The notes below the pieces were generated by a model, which had not been told where the DNA came from, did not search any database, and saw only the letters and a program-made list of their open reading frames with translations. Below are positions 7,470-16,315 of a stretch of 64,000 nt of DNA, piece by piece. Within the stretch, counting starts at the first letter, position 1; each line of letters opens with the position of its first letter. Source of the DNA: Planctomycetota bacterium (GTDB lineage: Bacteria > Planctomycetota > Phycisphaerae > UBA1845 > UTPLA1); the NCBI GenBank assembly GCA_016235815.1, contig JACRIM010000058.1, positions 1 to 64,000 of the forward strand, read 5' to 3'. The translations under genes were made by a program, and so were the position numbers.

Positions 7470-8777
7470 GTGGAGCCGATGGTCTTTGGCATTCGTAAAT
7501 TCGGGATCGTTGTAACGATTTCCTGGTTGCTTGCCGCGCCGGTGATTGCGCTTAATCCGTTGACAGGCGATTACTCGAAGGATAATCCCCTCGACATTCG
7601 CATCATGGCCTACAACACACTCGGGCGCTTTATCGCGACTCCCTCGGCTGATGCGGCGTTCAATAGAATCTTCACCGCCATTCAACCCGACCTCATCAGC
7701 CTTGAGGAAATCCCTTCGTCTGTCTCGGCGGCGACAATGGCCGCGCGGTTCAACTCGATCATGCCCATCGGCGGTGCCGGCTGGCAGATTCATTTTGGCA
7801 TTCTTGGCGGCACGAGAAACGCCATTGCGTCCCGATTTCCCCTTACCTTAAAGCGGACGGACACTATTCCTGTTTCGTCCACGCGTGGCGTCACGATTGC
7901 CCTCGCCGATCTGCCCAATGCAACCTACCCCGTCGATGTCTATCTGCTCAGCGTACATCTCAAATGCTGCGGCAATCCCGGCGGTACTGAAGATGCCAGT
8001 CGTCAACGCAGTGCCGATGCCATTGCCAATTGGCTCGGCGATGCCCGTGGCGTGGTGCGTCCCGCGGGCGACAACATCGCACTTCCTGCGAACACTCCGA
8101 TCATCATCCTTGGTGACTTCAATCTCGTGGGCGGACCGCAACCTGAAACAACCCTTCTCACCGGCGACATTCAAGACAACGCCACCTTTGGCGCGGACGT
8201 AAAAGGCGACTGGGACGTCACCAACCTGACCAATCTCAATCCGCTTGACCCATTCACCGGCAACAACTTCACCTGGCAGGGAAGCACATCCTTCCCGCCG
8301 TCCGCCCTTGACCGGTTCATGACCGCCGACTCCGCGTTCAATGCCGTCAACAAATTCATTTTGAACACCAACACCATGACACCAGCCGCCCGGACGGCCG
8401 CGGGGCTACAGGCAGGCGACACACTCGAAACTTCGACCTCCGATCACCTGCCGATTGTCGTTGACCTTCGCGTCGCAAACCCCTGCGCCGTGGACACAGA
8501 CAACGACGGCACACCGGACTGCTCGGACGGTTGCCCCACCGATCCCACGCGCATCGCTCCGGGCCTGTGCGGTTGCAACGTATCCCTGAGTTTGCAGGGT
8601 ACCGGCGATGTGAACGGCGACACGCGCGTTGACGCGCAGGACATCCAGGCATTTGTTAAAGAACTCATCACCCCCACCGCACCAAGCCTTTCCGCCTGCT
8701 CCGCGGACACCAACGTCAGTGGAACGGTTACAGATGCCGACGTCGATTCATTCGTGAATAAACTGCTTGGCTCGTAG
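7470..8777 (+). CDS. Secreted EEP-family nuclease/phosphatase with dockerin-like tail
   Basis: The 435-residue protein has a signal peptide (VVTISWLLAAPVIA, cut near residue 27). An endonuclease/exonuclease/phosphatase domain spans about residues 42-335: RIMAYNTLG, DLISLEEI (metal-binding Glu), LSVHLKCCG, IIILGDFNLVGG (catalytic GDFN) and STSDHLPIVVDL (catalytic Asp-His). A thrombospondin-3-like calcium segment follows, DTDNDGTPDCSDGCPTDP. The protein ends in two dockerin/EF-hand-type calcium loops, GDVNGDTRVDAQD and ADTNVSGTVTDAD. It probably acts outside the cell on DNA, RNA or phosphodiesters; the substrate is not readable from sequence. The 15-bp gap links it to the upstream lipoprotein gene. 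Confidence 0.88.
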   Translation: MEPMVFGIRKFGIVVTISWLLAAPVIALNPLTGDYSKDNPLDIRIMAYNTLGRFIATPSADAAFNRIFTAIQPDLISLEEIPSSVSAATMAARFNSIMPIGGAGWQIHFGILGGTRNAIASRFPLTLKRTDTIPVSSTRGVTIALADLPNATYPVDVYLLSVHLKCCGNPGGTEDASRQRSADAIANWLGDARGVVRPAGDNIALPANTPIIILGDFNLVGGPQPETTLLTGDIQDNATFGADVKGDWDVTNLTNLNPLDPFTGNNFTWQGSTSFPPSALDRFMTADSAFNAVNKFILNTNTMTPAARTAAGLQAGDTLETSTSDHLPIVVDLRVANPCAVDTDNDGTPDCSDGCPTDPTRIAPGLCGCNVSLSLQGTGDVNGDTRVDAQDIQAFVKELITPTAPSLSACSADTNVSGTVTDADVDSFVNKLLGS

Positions 8778-8844
8778 CGCGTTCACAGATTCCACCCTAA
8801 CTCGCGCCGCCGCAGAAAGTTATACCCTTTTTGCATGAATTGCA

Positions 8845-8872
8845 TTGACATGCTTCGCGCACGTCCTATACT
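8845..8872 (+). promoter_or_regulatory. Strong sigma-70-type promoter
   Basis: TTGACA at 8845-8850, a 16-bp spacer and TATACT at 8867-8872 form a near-consensus promoter. It would give a leader of about 100 nt ahead of the 8978 gene. The leader shows no obvious hairpin. Confidence 0.75.
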
Positions 8873-8977
8873 CCTAATGACACGCCGAAAGAGATCCCCC
8901 ACCGAAGCCTGCCCTGCCGTTTCCTTCCCGCCCGTCCACCGACAAACCCCGGACGAGCAAACGTAGGAGGCCTAAAA

Positions 8978-11900
8978 GTGTGCCAGTCGCCGAATCATCC
9001 AAATGCTGGAAAAATCTCGTTCTTGTTGATACTCCTTGTCTTGCCATGCCGGCTTTTGGCACAGCCATCAAATAACTACGACTGGTCCGATCGTTTCGTC
9101 GGCTCGTCACCTCCTCCGATTTGGCCCAGCCGAATCGAGGCCATGTGCAGGTACGACCATGGATCGGGACGACCCAGGCTCGCCATTGGCGGACAGTCCG
9201 GGGGTGACAAAGTCCGCGCGTGGACCGGAAATGCATGGACGCCCCTACACGCTCCATATACCAATGGACCCATCGGATTTCCGTCGTCGCTTACGCCGTT
9301 CGATCCCGATGGCGCCGGCCCTTTGCCTCGGACACTCACCGTTGGCACATGGGGGGATACCGTGCCATTTCAATTGGGCCTCAGTCAATTAATTGACTCG
9401 CGCTGGCAACTGGCCGGAAAGAGCATTGCGGGTAATGTTCATGCCCTCGCCATTTTCGACGACGGAGCCGGTCCAGCGCTTATTGCAGCAGGCGCGTTTC
9501 AACGAGTCGATGACCGCCCCATTGCCAACATAGTGAAATGGGATGGGGAACTCTGGCATTCGCTGGGCGCGGGGCTGACCGGAGAACTCAGTTCTCCGGC
9601 TGTGTCGGCGCTCGCCGTATTTCCAACCCCAACAGGGTCAATTCTCGTGGCAGGTGGCTCGTTTCATTCGGCCGACGGCACATTTGTGAATTGCGTCGCC
9701 GCATGGAACGGCCGGACATGGTCGTCCCTTGGAACTGGGATGACGGGGTATGGAAGCGAGACGCGCGTTTCCGCGCTCTTCGTTCATGATGACGGAAATG
9801 GACCGGTCCTCATCGCGGGCGGCCGGTTTCAGATAGCCGGCGGAATCCCGGCCGGCAACATCGCCTTCTGGAACGGAACTTCATGGAACGCGCTCGGCAC
9901 TGGAACAAATGGCGCTGTTTCTGCACTCGGGTCGTACTACGACGGTGATCGTCGGAGACTCGTCGCAGGCGGCGAATTCACCGAAGCTGGAGGCTTGCCC
10001 GCAATTCGTGTCGCTTCGTGGGACGGTGGTAATTGGCAAGCAATGGGCTTGGGACTGGGCGATCCTTCGTATTCCCTTCAGTCGGTACGCGGTTTCATTG
10101 AACATGATGACGGCCTCTGTCATCGCCTCGTGGCGTGCGGGCAGTTCTATCGTGTGCGTGACACATATTCAGTCGATTCCGTCGCGGTGTGGGATGGCAC
10201 AGATTGGGATCGGTTATTTGACCAAAAAAAGCGAAATGGACTGGGCAGTTCGTATTCAGGCAACGTTATGCAGTGCCTTGCCGTCATGGATCCGGATGGC
10301 TCCGGGCCGTTGCCAACTTCACTTTATGCAGGGGGATATCTTGAGTATTTCTACAGCCCAGCCGATCCTGACCGACCGATCAGTGGAATCACCAAGTGGA
10401 CGAAAGAGGGTTGGGTGGCCCTGGATGATGGCGTCCAATTCGGCGGATTCTACGGCGTAAACGTCCGAGCAATGCTGCCGATGGATGATGACGGGGCCGG
10501 CCCCGATCCAACCAGACTCTATGTCGCCGGCGCGTTTGCACAGGCAGGACAAGTCGCCGCGGCCAACGTCGCTCAATGGGATGACACATCGCAACAATGG
10601 CAAGCGCTCGGGGTTGGGGTCAATGAAATGGCTCGCGCCCTCTGTGAGTGGGATCGCGGAGACGGGTCGGCGCTTTATGTCGGCGGCCATTTTACAACGG
10701 CAGGCGGCTCCGATGCCGCATACATCGCCTCATGGAATCCCCGTACTCACATGTGGTCGCCGCTTGATTCAGAAATGAACGGGCAGGTCAACGCCATTGC
10801 GAGCTTTGACGACGGTTCCGGTCCGGCGCTTTACGTCGGCGGCCGATTCAGCAAGGCGGGTGGGTTCGAATGCAATGGCATTGCCCGATGGGACGGAATC
10901 ACGTGGTCCCCTGTCGGAGGCGGCGTGGGCGGCACTTATCCTTTTGTTTATTGCCTGAAAGTGTACGACGATGGTGCCGGGCCGGCGCTGTATGCCGGCG
11001 GAATGTTCTCCTCCGCCGGAGGAATCCCTGCGAGCTTTGTTGCCAAGTGGGACGGAAGTAAATGGTCTGCAGTCGGCGGCGGTATCGCCGGTCATTACAG
11101 CTCCAACTCAGCAGGCGTTTTCTCACTGACGGACTTCGACGATGGAGATGGTCCTGCTTTGATCGCGCACGGTAGCTTCCTTGCAGCCGACGGCAAGCCG
11201 GCCAAATGCCTTGCAAAATGGAATGGCAAGTCGTGGAGCGAAGTCGGCGGCGGCCTCACGGCGCTTTCTCCCTCCGAATCCCTTTCATACACTCGCGGAC
11301 TTATTTCATTTGACGATGGAACCGGCCCGTCGCTGTGGGTCGCGGGCCAATTCAGAGACGCCGGGAATCAGCGATCAGACAACATCGCAGTCTATCAACC
11401 AGCGGGGCCGACGATCGAAGCGCACCCACATGACTTCTCGACATGCGCGGGCGGTCAGGCTGTTTTCACGGTGAAGGCTGTGGGAGTGGCGCCCCTGACA
11501 TATCAATGGCGGCGGCACAACGAGCCTCTTCATGATGGATCAACGATTGATGGTGCTTCGACCTCTACACTGTCCATCACGTCCGCGTCCTTCCAGGATG
11601 CCGGCGTCTATGACGTCGTTGTTGCGGATGCGCGGGGACAGGTGACCAGTTACCCGGTGCAGCTTTTTGTTTTTGATCCGAATCGTGACTACAGCGTCGA
11701 GCCACAGACAATTACGTCGTGCCCGGGAGGTTTGGCCGAATTCACTGTGGAACCTCCGGGGTTGGCGCCCGCGTCCTACCAATGGAGACGCAACGGCATC
11801 CCCATCGCAGGGGCCACTCAGCGCGTATTGAGGTTCGATCCTGTTGCTTGGGAGAACGCGGCAACATACGACGTCGTCGTGGCGGACTCCTGTGCCGTAC

Positions 11901-12901
11901 AAATCGGCCGAAGTGCCGAACTCGTCGTAAATGCAACAATGCCAACGATTAGCGAGCAGCCTGTCAGTCGTACCACCTGTCCGGGAAGTACGACGACATT
12001 CACGGTAAGCGCGTTTGGCAGTCCACCGTTCAGCTATCAGTGGCGCAAGGACGGAGTGAATATTCCCAATGCAATTTCCGCATCCTTCACAATTGCGACG
12101 GTCGATGCCGGTTCCCAGGGCGACTATGACGTCGATGTCAGCGACCGCTGTGGTGCCATTCGAAGCACGATCGCACGGCTTACCGTAGCCCCGGTAACAC
12201 CAGCGATCGTTACAGAGCCGGGCGATCTACATAAGTGTCCCGGGACTGCGGCCATATTCTCCGTATATGTTCAGGGCGTGCCGCCAATTCGCTATCAATG
12301 GTACAAAGATGGTTTTCAATTGTCGGGAGCCAGTTCCAACGTGCTCTTCGTCGATCCCGTCACGACGACGTCCGCCGGAGAATACGTCGTCGAGGTACGC
12401 GACCAGTGCGGCATGGTTCGAAGCCGAACTGCGATGCTCACCATCGGAGGACCGGTACTCTCAAGTCAACCGGGCACTACCTATGTTTGCCCTGCAGGGG
12501 ATGCTTCCATGTCGGTCGAGGCTAACGGAGTAGGAGCCTTGACCTATCGGTGGCATCGAAACAACCAGCCGCTCGTCGAATCAGAGGTATTTCAAGGCGT
12601 AAGTACCCCGACACTGACCATCAGGCATTGCACGCTTGCCGAACAGGGCTATTACAACGTCAGTGTAACAGACAGTCAGTGCCCAACCTGGTCCACGCAG
12701 GCGGCACTATTTCTTTCTGGAGGCGGCTCGGGAGATGGAACTGGTGACGGGCTGTGCGATACCGACGACATCCCCTTCTTCGCGGCCGAACTACTCCGAA
12801 CGGATGGTTCAAACGGTAATTGCGAGTTTGACATGGACTACAACGAAATCGTCGACGGGCGCGACATCCAGTGGTTCATCTATCTGATGATTGGATACTA
12901 A
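8978..12901 (+). CDS. Giant secreted propeller/Ig-like/dockerin protein
   Basis: The GTG start at 8978 sits 7 bases after TAGGAGG, and a signal peptide follows (ISFLLILLVLPCRLLAQ). Of 1307 residues, about 60-800 are repeats of 45-55 residues with the pattern 'DDG.GPALY.GG.F..AGG....IA.WDG..W..LG.G..G', which is expected to fold as one or more beta-propellers. About 807-1250 are five Ig-like domains of I-set type, each with C..G....V.A.G..P..YQW....PL and YDV.V.D. The last 55 residues are a calcium-binding dockerin-like pair (GDGTGDGLCDTDD, FDMDYNEIVDGRD). No catalytic motif is seen, so it is probably a surface adhesion or scaffold protein. It follows a strong promoter and appears monocistronic. 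Confidence 0.85.
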   Translation: MCQSPNHPNAGKISFLLILLVLPCRLLAQPSNNYDWSDRFVGSSPPPIWPSRIEAMCRYDHGSGRPRLAIGGQSGGDKVRAWTGNAWTPLHAPYTNGPIGFPSSLTPFDPDGAGPLPRTLTVGTWGDTVPFQLGLSQLIDSRWQLAGKSIAGNVHALAIFDDGAGPALIAAGAFQRVDDRPIANIVKWDGELWHSLGAGLTGELSSPAVSALAVFPTPTGSILVAGGSFHSADGTFVNCVAAWNGRTWSSLGTGMTGYGSETRVSALFVHDDGNGPVLIAGGRFQIAGGIPAGNIAFWNGTSWNALGTGTNGAVSALGSYYDGDRRRLVAGGEFTEAGGLPAIRVASWDGGNWQAMGLGLGDPSYSLQSVRGFIEHDDGLCHRLVACGQFYRVRDTYSVDSVAVWDGTDWDRLFDQKKRNGLGSSYSGNVMQCLAVMDPDGSGPLPTSLYAGGYLEYFYSPADPDRPISGITKWTKEGWVALDDGVQFGGFYGVNVRAMLPMDDDGAGPDPTRLYVAGAFAQAGQVAAANVAQWDDTSQQWQALGVGVNEMARALCEWDRGDGSALYVGGHFTTAGGSDAAYIASWNPRTHMWSPLDSEMNGQVNAIASFDDGSGPALYVGGRFSKAGGFECNGIARWDGITWSPVGGGVGGTYPFVYCLKVYDDGAGPALYAGGMFSSAGGIPASFVAKWDGSKWSAVGGGIAGHYSSNSAGVFSLTDFDDGDGPALIAHGSFLAADGKPAKCLAKWNGKSWSEVGGGLTALSPSESLSYTRGLISFDDGTGPSLWVAGQFRDAGNQRSDNIAVYQPAGPTIEAHPHDFSTCAGGQAVFTVKAVGVAPLTYQWRRHNEPLHDGSTIDGASTSTLSITSASFQDAGVYDVVVADARGQVTSYPVQLFVFDPNRDYSVEPQTITSCPGGLAEFTVEPPGLAPASYQWRRNGIPIAGATQRVLRFDPVAWENAATYDVVVADSCAVQIGRSAELVVNATMPTISEQPVSRTTCPGSTTTFTVSAFGSPPFSYQWRKDGVNIPNAISASFTIATVDAGSQGDYDVDVSDRCGAIRSTIARLTVAPVTPAIVTEPGDLHKCPGTAAIFSVYVQGVPPIRYQWYKDGFQLSGASSNVLFVDPVTTTSAGEYVVEVRDQCGMVRSRTAMLTIGGPVLSSQPGTTYVCPAGDASMSVEANGVGALTYRWHRNNQPLVESEVFQGVSTPTLTIRHCTLAEQGYYNVSVTDSQCPTWSTQAALFLSGGGSGDGTGDGLCDTDDIPFFAAELLRTDGSNGNCEFDMDYNEIVDGRDIQWFIYLMIGY

Positions 12902-12973
12902 TCGCTGACGTGCGCACAATAATCAAAATTCGATCGCTTCACCGACGAACTCCATGAGCGACCAACCACTCGG

Positions 12974-13519
12974 CTAGAGCTGCTCCACCGTCACATGCTC
13001 GTTCGTATGAATGTTGATGCCCCCTGCGATTCGAAGCGCCGCAGCGACAATTTCTCCAGATGCCATCGTCGTATGGTTCAGCAGTGCACGTGCCGCGGCT
13101 AATGCGCACGATCCACCGCTCCCGATGGCGAGAATCCCGTCCGTCGGCTCGATCACATCGCCGTTGCCGCCGATGATCAGGCTCACGTCGTGGTCGGCCA
13201 CCGCGATCAGACTCTCCAGCCGTCGCAGGGCGCGGTCGGTTCGCCAATCCTTGGCCAGCTCAATCGCAGCCCGCTTGGTGTTCCCCTTGAACTCGTCCAG
13301 CTTCGCCTCAAATCGTTCCAGCAGCGCGAACGCATCGGCCGCCGACCCGGCAAAACCCGCAAGAACCTTGCCTTTGAACAGCTTTCTGACCTTCACGGCA
13401 TCGGCCTTGAGGACCGAATCGCCGAGGGTCACCTGCCCGTCGCCCCCCATGGCCACGGAGCCGTCGCGACGGACGGAAAGAATGGTCGTCGATCGGATTT
13501 TCGGATGGCGGGTCGGCAT
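12974..13519 (-). CDS. hslV: ATP-dependent protease proteolytic subunit HslV
   Basis: The 181-residue protein, starting [10 protein letters not shown] behind a GAGG site, is the N-terminal-nucleophile threonine protease of the HslUV (ClpYQ) complex. Thr11 in [12 protein letters not shown] should be the catalytic Thr after removal of a 10-residue propeptide. Other HslV features are [11 protein letters not shown], the [18 protein letters not shown] segment, [32 protein letters not shown] and the C-terminal [14 protein letters not shown]. The longer frame to 13552 lacks an RBS. The usual partner hslU is not next to it: convergent and divergent neighbours fill both sides. Confidence 0.93.
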   Translation of the reverse strand: MPTRHPKIRSTTILSVRRDGSVAMGGDGQVTLGDSVLKADAVKVRKLFKGKVLAGFAGSAADAFALLERFEAKLDEFKGNTKRAAIELAKDWRTDRALRRLESLIAVADHDVSLIIGGNGDVIEPTDGILAIGSGGSCALAAARALLNHTTMASGEIVAAALRIAGGINIHTNEHVTVEQL

Positions 13520-13571
13520 AAGTGAAACCTCGAACCATGGCCAAGGTATCATGTTTCCGCGGAGCGTGCCA

Positions 13572-14108
13572 ATGCGACAAAGATCAAATGCACCAACGAT
13601 GGGTTTCCGAAGCGGATTCGCGACGATCGCTTACCACACAGCGGCCCCTGCGACGTGGTTATTGACCATGGTGCTCGCCTTCGTAATCGGCTGCAAAGAG
13701 AACGCACGTGTTACCGACTCGCAGCCCGCAAAGGAGCCTGCCTCCACGCCGCCGCCGGTAAGCATCGAACAAACCGCCGTAAAACCACCCGAACCGCCGC
13801 CACCCCCCAAACGGCCGAAGGACTCCTGGTTACTGTTCCGCGAGGCCGGCGACGAAAAAGTCGACGCCTCCATCGTTGCCGACTGGACCGGCGGCAATCG
13901 CCTGGAGGTCAAAACGCGAAACGTGCGGAAGGTCGTGCTCGACCTGACGAAGCTTCCCGAGGGCGCCCCAACGCGCGGCCCTTGGACGCTTCAGATCGAC
14001 GGACAGGGGATTGAAATCTTCGGCAAGAAAGGGCGCGTGATGGACTTGTTCCGTTCACCCAACGGCGACTGGGCCATCGTGCCGGACAGCCACCGGGCCA
14101 AACCCTGA
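13572..14108 (+). CDS. Proline-rich lipoprotein
   Basis: The ATG at 13572 follows CGGAGCGTGCCA; an in-frame ATG at 13599 is an alternative. The N-terminus carries a hydrophobic segment ending in a lipobox ([13 protein letters not shown]). A Pro-rich spacer ([15 protein letters not shown]...[11 protein letters not shown]) follows, then a compact domain of about 100 residues with [22 protein letters not shown] and [37 protein letters not shown] recognise no family. The Pro-rich linker suggests an outer-membrane-anchored domain displayed away from the surface. It ends 3 bp from the convergent DUF167 gene. Confidence 0.65.
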   Translation: MRQRSNAPTMGFRSGFATIAYHTAAPATWLLTMVLAFVIGCKENARVTDSQPAKEPASTPPPVSIEQTAVKPPEPPPPPKRPKDSWLLFREAGDEKVDASIVADWTGGNRLEVKTRNVRKVVLDLTKLPEGAPTRGPWTLQIDGQGIEIFGKKGRVMDLFRSPNGDWAIVPDSHRAKP

Positions 14109-14111
14109 CTA

Positions 14112-14405
14112 CTACTCGAGCTTGAGGACCGCTCGGAGTTGCTCCGCGTTCACCCCCTCAATCCGCACCCGCTTGCGTGGATTGGAGTGCCCGGAGATCA
14201 CCCTGACGGAGCCTTTGGACAGCCCCAATGTCACCGCCAATAGCGACTCAATGGCAGCATTTGCACGCCCTTTCTCGGGCGGCTCGGCCACCTGAATCTT
14301 CAACTCCTCCCCCAGCGGCCCGACGATACGGGTCCGCGACGCCCCCGGCACAGCCTTCACGAGCATCTCCACCCCACCGCCAGATTCTCGAATCGAAATG
14401 GGCAT
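14112..14405 (-). CDS. DUF167 (UPF0235/YggU) family protein
   Basis: The 97-residue protein carries the family pattern: VKAVPGASRTRIVG, LKIQVAEPPEKGRANAAIESLLA and VRVISGHSNPRKRVRIEG. The KGRANAAI segment is diagnostic. The family is conserved in all domains without a firmly known role and often lies next to YggT or septation genes, but not here. Length and domain are complete. Confidence 0.9.
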   Translation of the reverse strand: MPISIRESGGGVEMLVKAVPGASRTRIVGPLGEELKIQVAEPPEKGRANAAIESLLAVTLGLSKGSVRVISGHSNPRKRVRIEGVNAEQLRAVLKLE

Positions 14406-14509
14406 CGTTGGATCCGTTCACCCCTCGCTCGATCACAAACCCTTGAAAATCTGCGGCAAGGGGCGTCCTTGACACCCGGCCACAGGGTGGCGATCATCCT
14501 CCGTATTGC

Positions 14510-14530
14510 AATTGAGACTCAGTCTCAATT
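14510..14530. promoter_or_regulatory. 21-bp perfect dyad, Fur-like operator candidate
   Basis: Two 10-base arms, AATTGAGACT and AGTCTCAATT, flank a central C. The dyad ends 36 bp before the heme oxygenase start, in the promoter interval. The TTGAGA...TCTCAA arms resemble Fur-family operators of several bacteria. Iron control of a heme-degrading enzyme would make sense; binding is inferred, not shown. Confidence 0.65.
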
Positions 14531-14566
14531 AGGCACACGATAACGCTTTATCAATCGAGGAACCAA

Positions 14567-15262
14567 ATGCTCGCTGCCAATGATACGCGACCCATCATGT
14601 TCGAACTCAAGGAGTCCACCCAGGCCCTTCACGATCAAACCGAACACGGCAATTTCAACAAGGAACTCGTCAACGGCCGACTACCGCTGGCCCAGTTCGT
14701 CGAGTCCCTCGCCCAGTTCTACCTGATCCACCGTGCCTTGGAGTCGCAAATTCGCAGCCACCGCCCCCACTCCCCCGCCATGTCAGCCGTAGTCTTGGAC
14801 TATCAATTTCAGGAGCCTTATCTGCTCAACGACCTCGCATACTTCGGGCGAAATTGCGAGACGATTCACCCCCTCCCGGCAACCACGGATTTCATTGCCC
14901 GAATCGACGCAGCCGCCGCCGAATGCCCTGTCGCGCTGCTCGGTATGCACTATGTCTTAGAGGGCAGCAACAATGGCTCAAAGTTCATCGCCAAGGCCAT
15001 TCGACGCGCATACAACCTGACCGACCGGAACGGCACCCAATACCTCGACCCCTACGGCGACCAGCAGCGCGAGTATTGGCAGGCCTTCAAGGATGCCATG
15101 AATGCGCAGGACTTCAGCGACGTCGAGCGACGCCAGATCGTGCGCGCGGCCACGGAGACCTTCGCCGCGGTAATGCAGCTTCACAGGGAATTGGATGCCG
15201 GCTCCTCCCCCACGCCGCAAGCGACCGCCCCCAAGACCGGTGGCTGCCCCTTCCATCGCTAG
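14567..15262 (+). CDS. Biliverdin-producing heme oxygenase
   Basis: The 231-residue protein would open heme to biliverdin, CO and Fe2+ and so release iron. In LKESTQALHDQTEHGNFNKEL, His22 is the expected proximal heme ligand. The heme-oxygenase signature occurs as MHYVLEGSNNGSKFIAK near residue 125, in place of the more common YVLEGSTLGG. Near the end, TFAAVMQLHREL closes the helical core. The final residues GGCPFHR form a Cys-Pro motif like the heme-regulatory motifs of other heme proteins. The ATG at 14567 follows CGAGG; an in-frame ATG at residue 11 is possible. The upstream 21-bp dyad suggests iron-responsive repression. Confidence 0.87.
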   Translation: MLAANDTRPIMFELKESTQALHDQTEHGNFNKELVNGRLPLAQFVESLAQFYLIHRALESQIRSHRPHSPAMSAVVLDYQFQEPYLLNDLAYFGRNCETIHPLPATTDFIARIDAAAAECPVALLGMHYVLEGSNNGSKFIAKAIRRAYNLTDRNGTQYLDPYGDQQREYWQAFKDAMNAQDFSDVERRQIVRAATETFAAVMQLHRELDAGSSPTPQATAPKTGGCPFHR

Positions 15263-15328
15263 ACGTTGGAGAATGGCCCCCTTGCCCGTACCATGCGGCT
15301 TTCAGGGCCATATGAGGTCGGACGACGC

Positions 15329-16312
15329 ATGAAGGTACTCATCACCGGTGGCGCTGGGTTTATCGGTTCGCACTTGGCGGAGCGCCTCCTCGCGCAGGGC
15401 GACGAAGTCACGGCCCTCGACAACCTCAGCACGGGCTCGCTCCGCAACATACGCCACCTGCTCGATCACCCGAAACTCCGTTTCGTGAACGACGACGTGC
15501 GCGACGACAAGACGCTCCATGTCCTGATCGAACAATGCGACCTGATCTACCACCTCGCCGCGGCAGTAGGCGTCCAGCTCATCGTCGACCAGCCGGTGCA
15601 CACCATCGAGACCAATATTCACGGCAGCGAGGTCGTGCTCGGGATCGCCAATAAGTTCCGCAAGCCGGTTCTGGTCGCCTCCACCAGCGAAGTCTACGGC
15701 AAGAGCGAAAAAGTCCCCTTCCGCGAGGATGATGACACCGTACTCGGAGCGACGCGATTCTCCCGTTGGTCATATGCCTGCTCCAAGGCGATCGACGAAT
15801 TCCTCGGCCTTGCCTATCACCAACAGTTCGGCCTGCCGGTCGTCGTGGCCCGCTTCTTCAACACCGTCGGCCCGCGCCAGACCGGCCAATATGGCATGGT
15901 GATCCCTCGTTTTGTGGAAAAGGCGCTTTTGAACAAGCCCATCGAAATCTATGGCTCCGGCAATCAGGCCCGCTGCTTCGGCTTCGTGGGAGATGTGGTC
16001 GGCGCGATCATGAAGCTCATGGCCTGCAAAGAAGCGCCCGGTCGCGTCTATAACGTCGGCGCCACCCAGGAAATCAGCATCAACGCCCTTGCCGATAAGA
16101 TCATTGAGATGACCAGGAGCAAGAGCACGAAGAAGTATCTCACCTACGAAGAAGCGTACGGGCGCCCCTTCGATGACATGATGCGGCGCATTCCCTGTCT
16201 TGACCGCATTCGCGAAACGATCGGGTATGAGCCCAAGACCGGCCTCGATGAAATCCTGCGCCTGGTCATTGCCGAGAAGCGCGAGCAGATCGCCGCCGGG
16301 GAGTTGAAATAG
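15329..16312 (+). CDS. NAD-dependent nucleotide-sugar epimerase/dehydratase
   Basis: The start MKVLITGGAGFIGSHL (327 residues) is preferred over a frame opening at 15266, because the Rossmann GGAGFIGSHL motif then lies at the N-terminus and GAGG precedes it. It is an extended short-chain dehydrogenase: GxxGxxG, YHLAAAVGV, STSEVYG, the catalytic YACSK (Tyr/Lys) and RFFNTVGPRQTGQYGMVIPRFV. Relatives are UDP-glucose 4-epimerases and UDP-glucuronate decarboxylases; the exact substrate is unresolved. It is 3 bp from the methyltransferase gene, so they form a pair at the edge of the exopolysaccharide locus. Confidence 0.85.
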   Translation: MKVLITGGAGFIGSHLAERLLAQGDEVTALDNLSTGSLRNIRHLLDHPKLRFVNDDVRDDKTLHVLIEQCDLIYHLAAAVGVQLIVDQPVHTIETNIHGSEVVLGIANKFRKPVLVASTSEVYGKSEKVPFREDDDTVLGATRFSRWSYACSKAIDEFLGLAYHQQFGLPVVVARFFNTVGPRQTGQYGMVIPRFVEKALLNKPIEIYGSGNQARCFGFVGDVVGAIMKLMACKEAPGRVYNVGATQEISINALADKIIEMTRSKSTKKYLTYEEAYGRPFDDMMRRIPCLDRIRETIGYEPKTGLDEILRLVIAEKREQIAAGELK

Positions 16313-16315
16313 CCC

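Noticed and set aside
13011-13571. Upstream extension of the lipoprotein at 13572
   Set aside because: The extension is antisense to hslV and lacks an RBS; the lipobox signal fits a start at 13572 or 13599.
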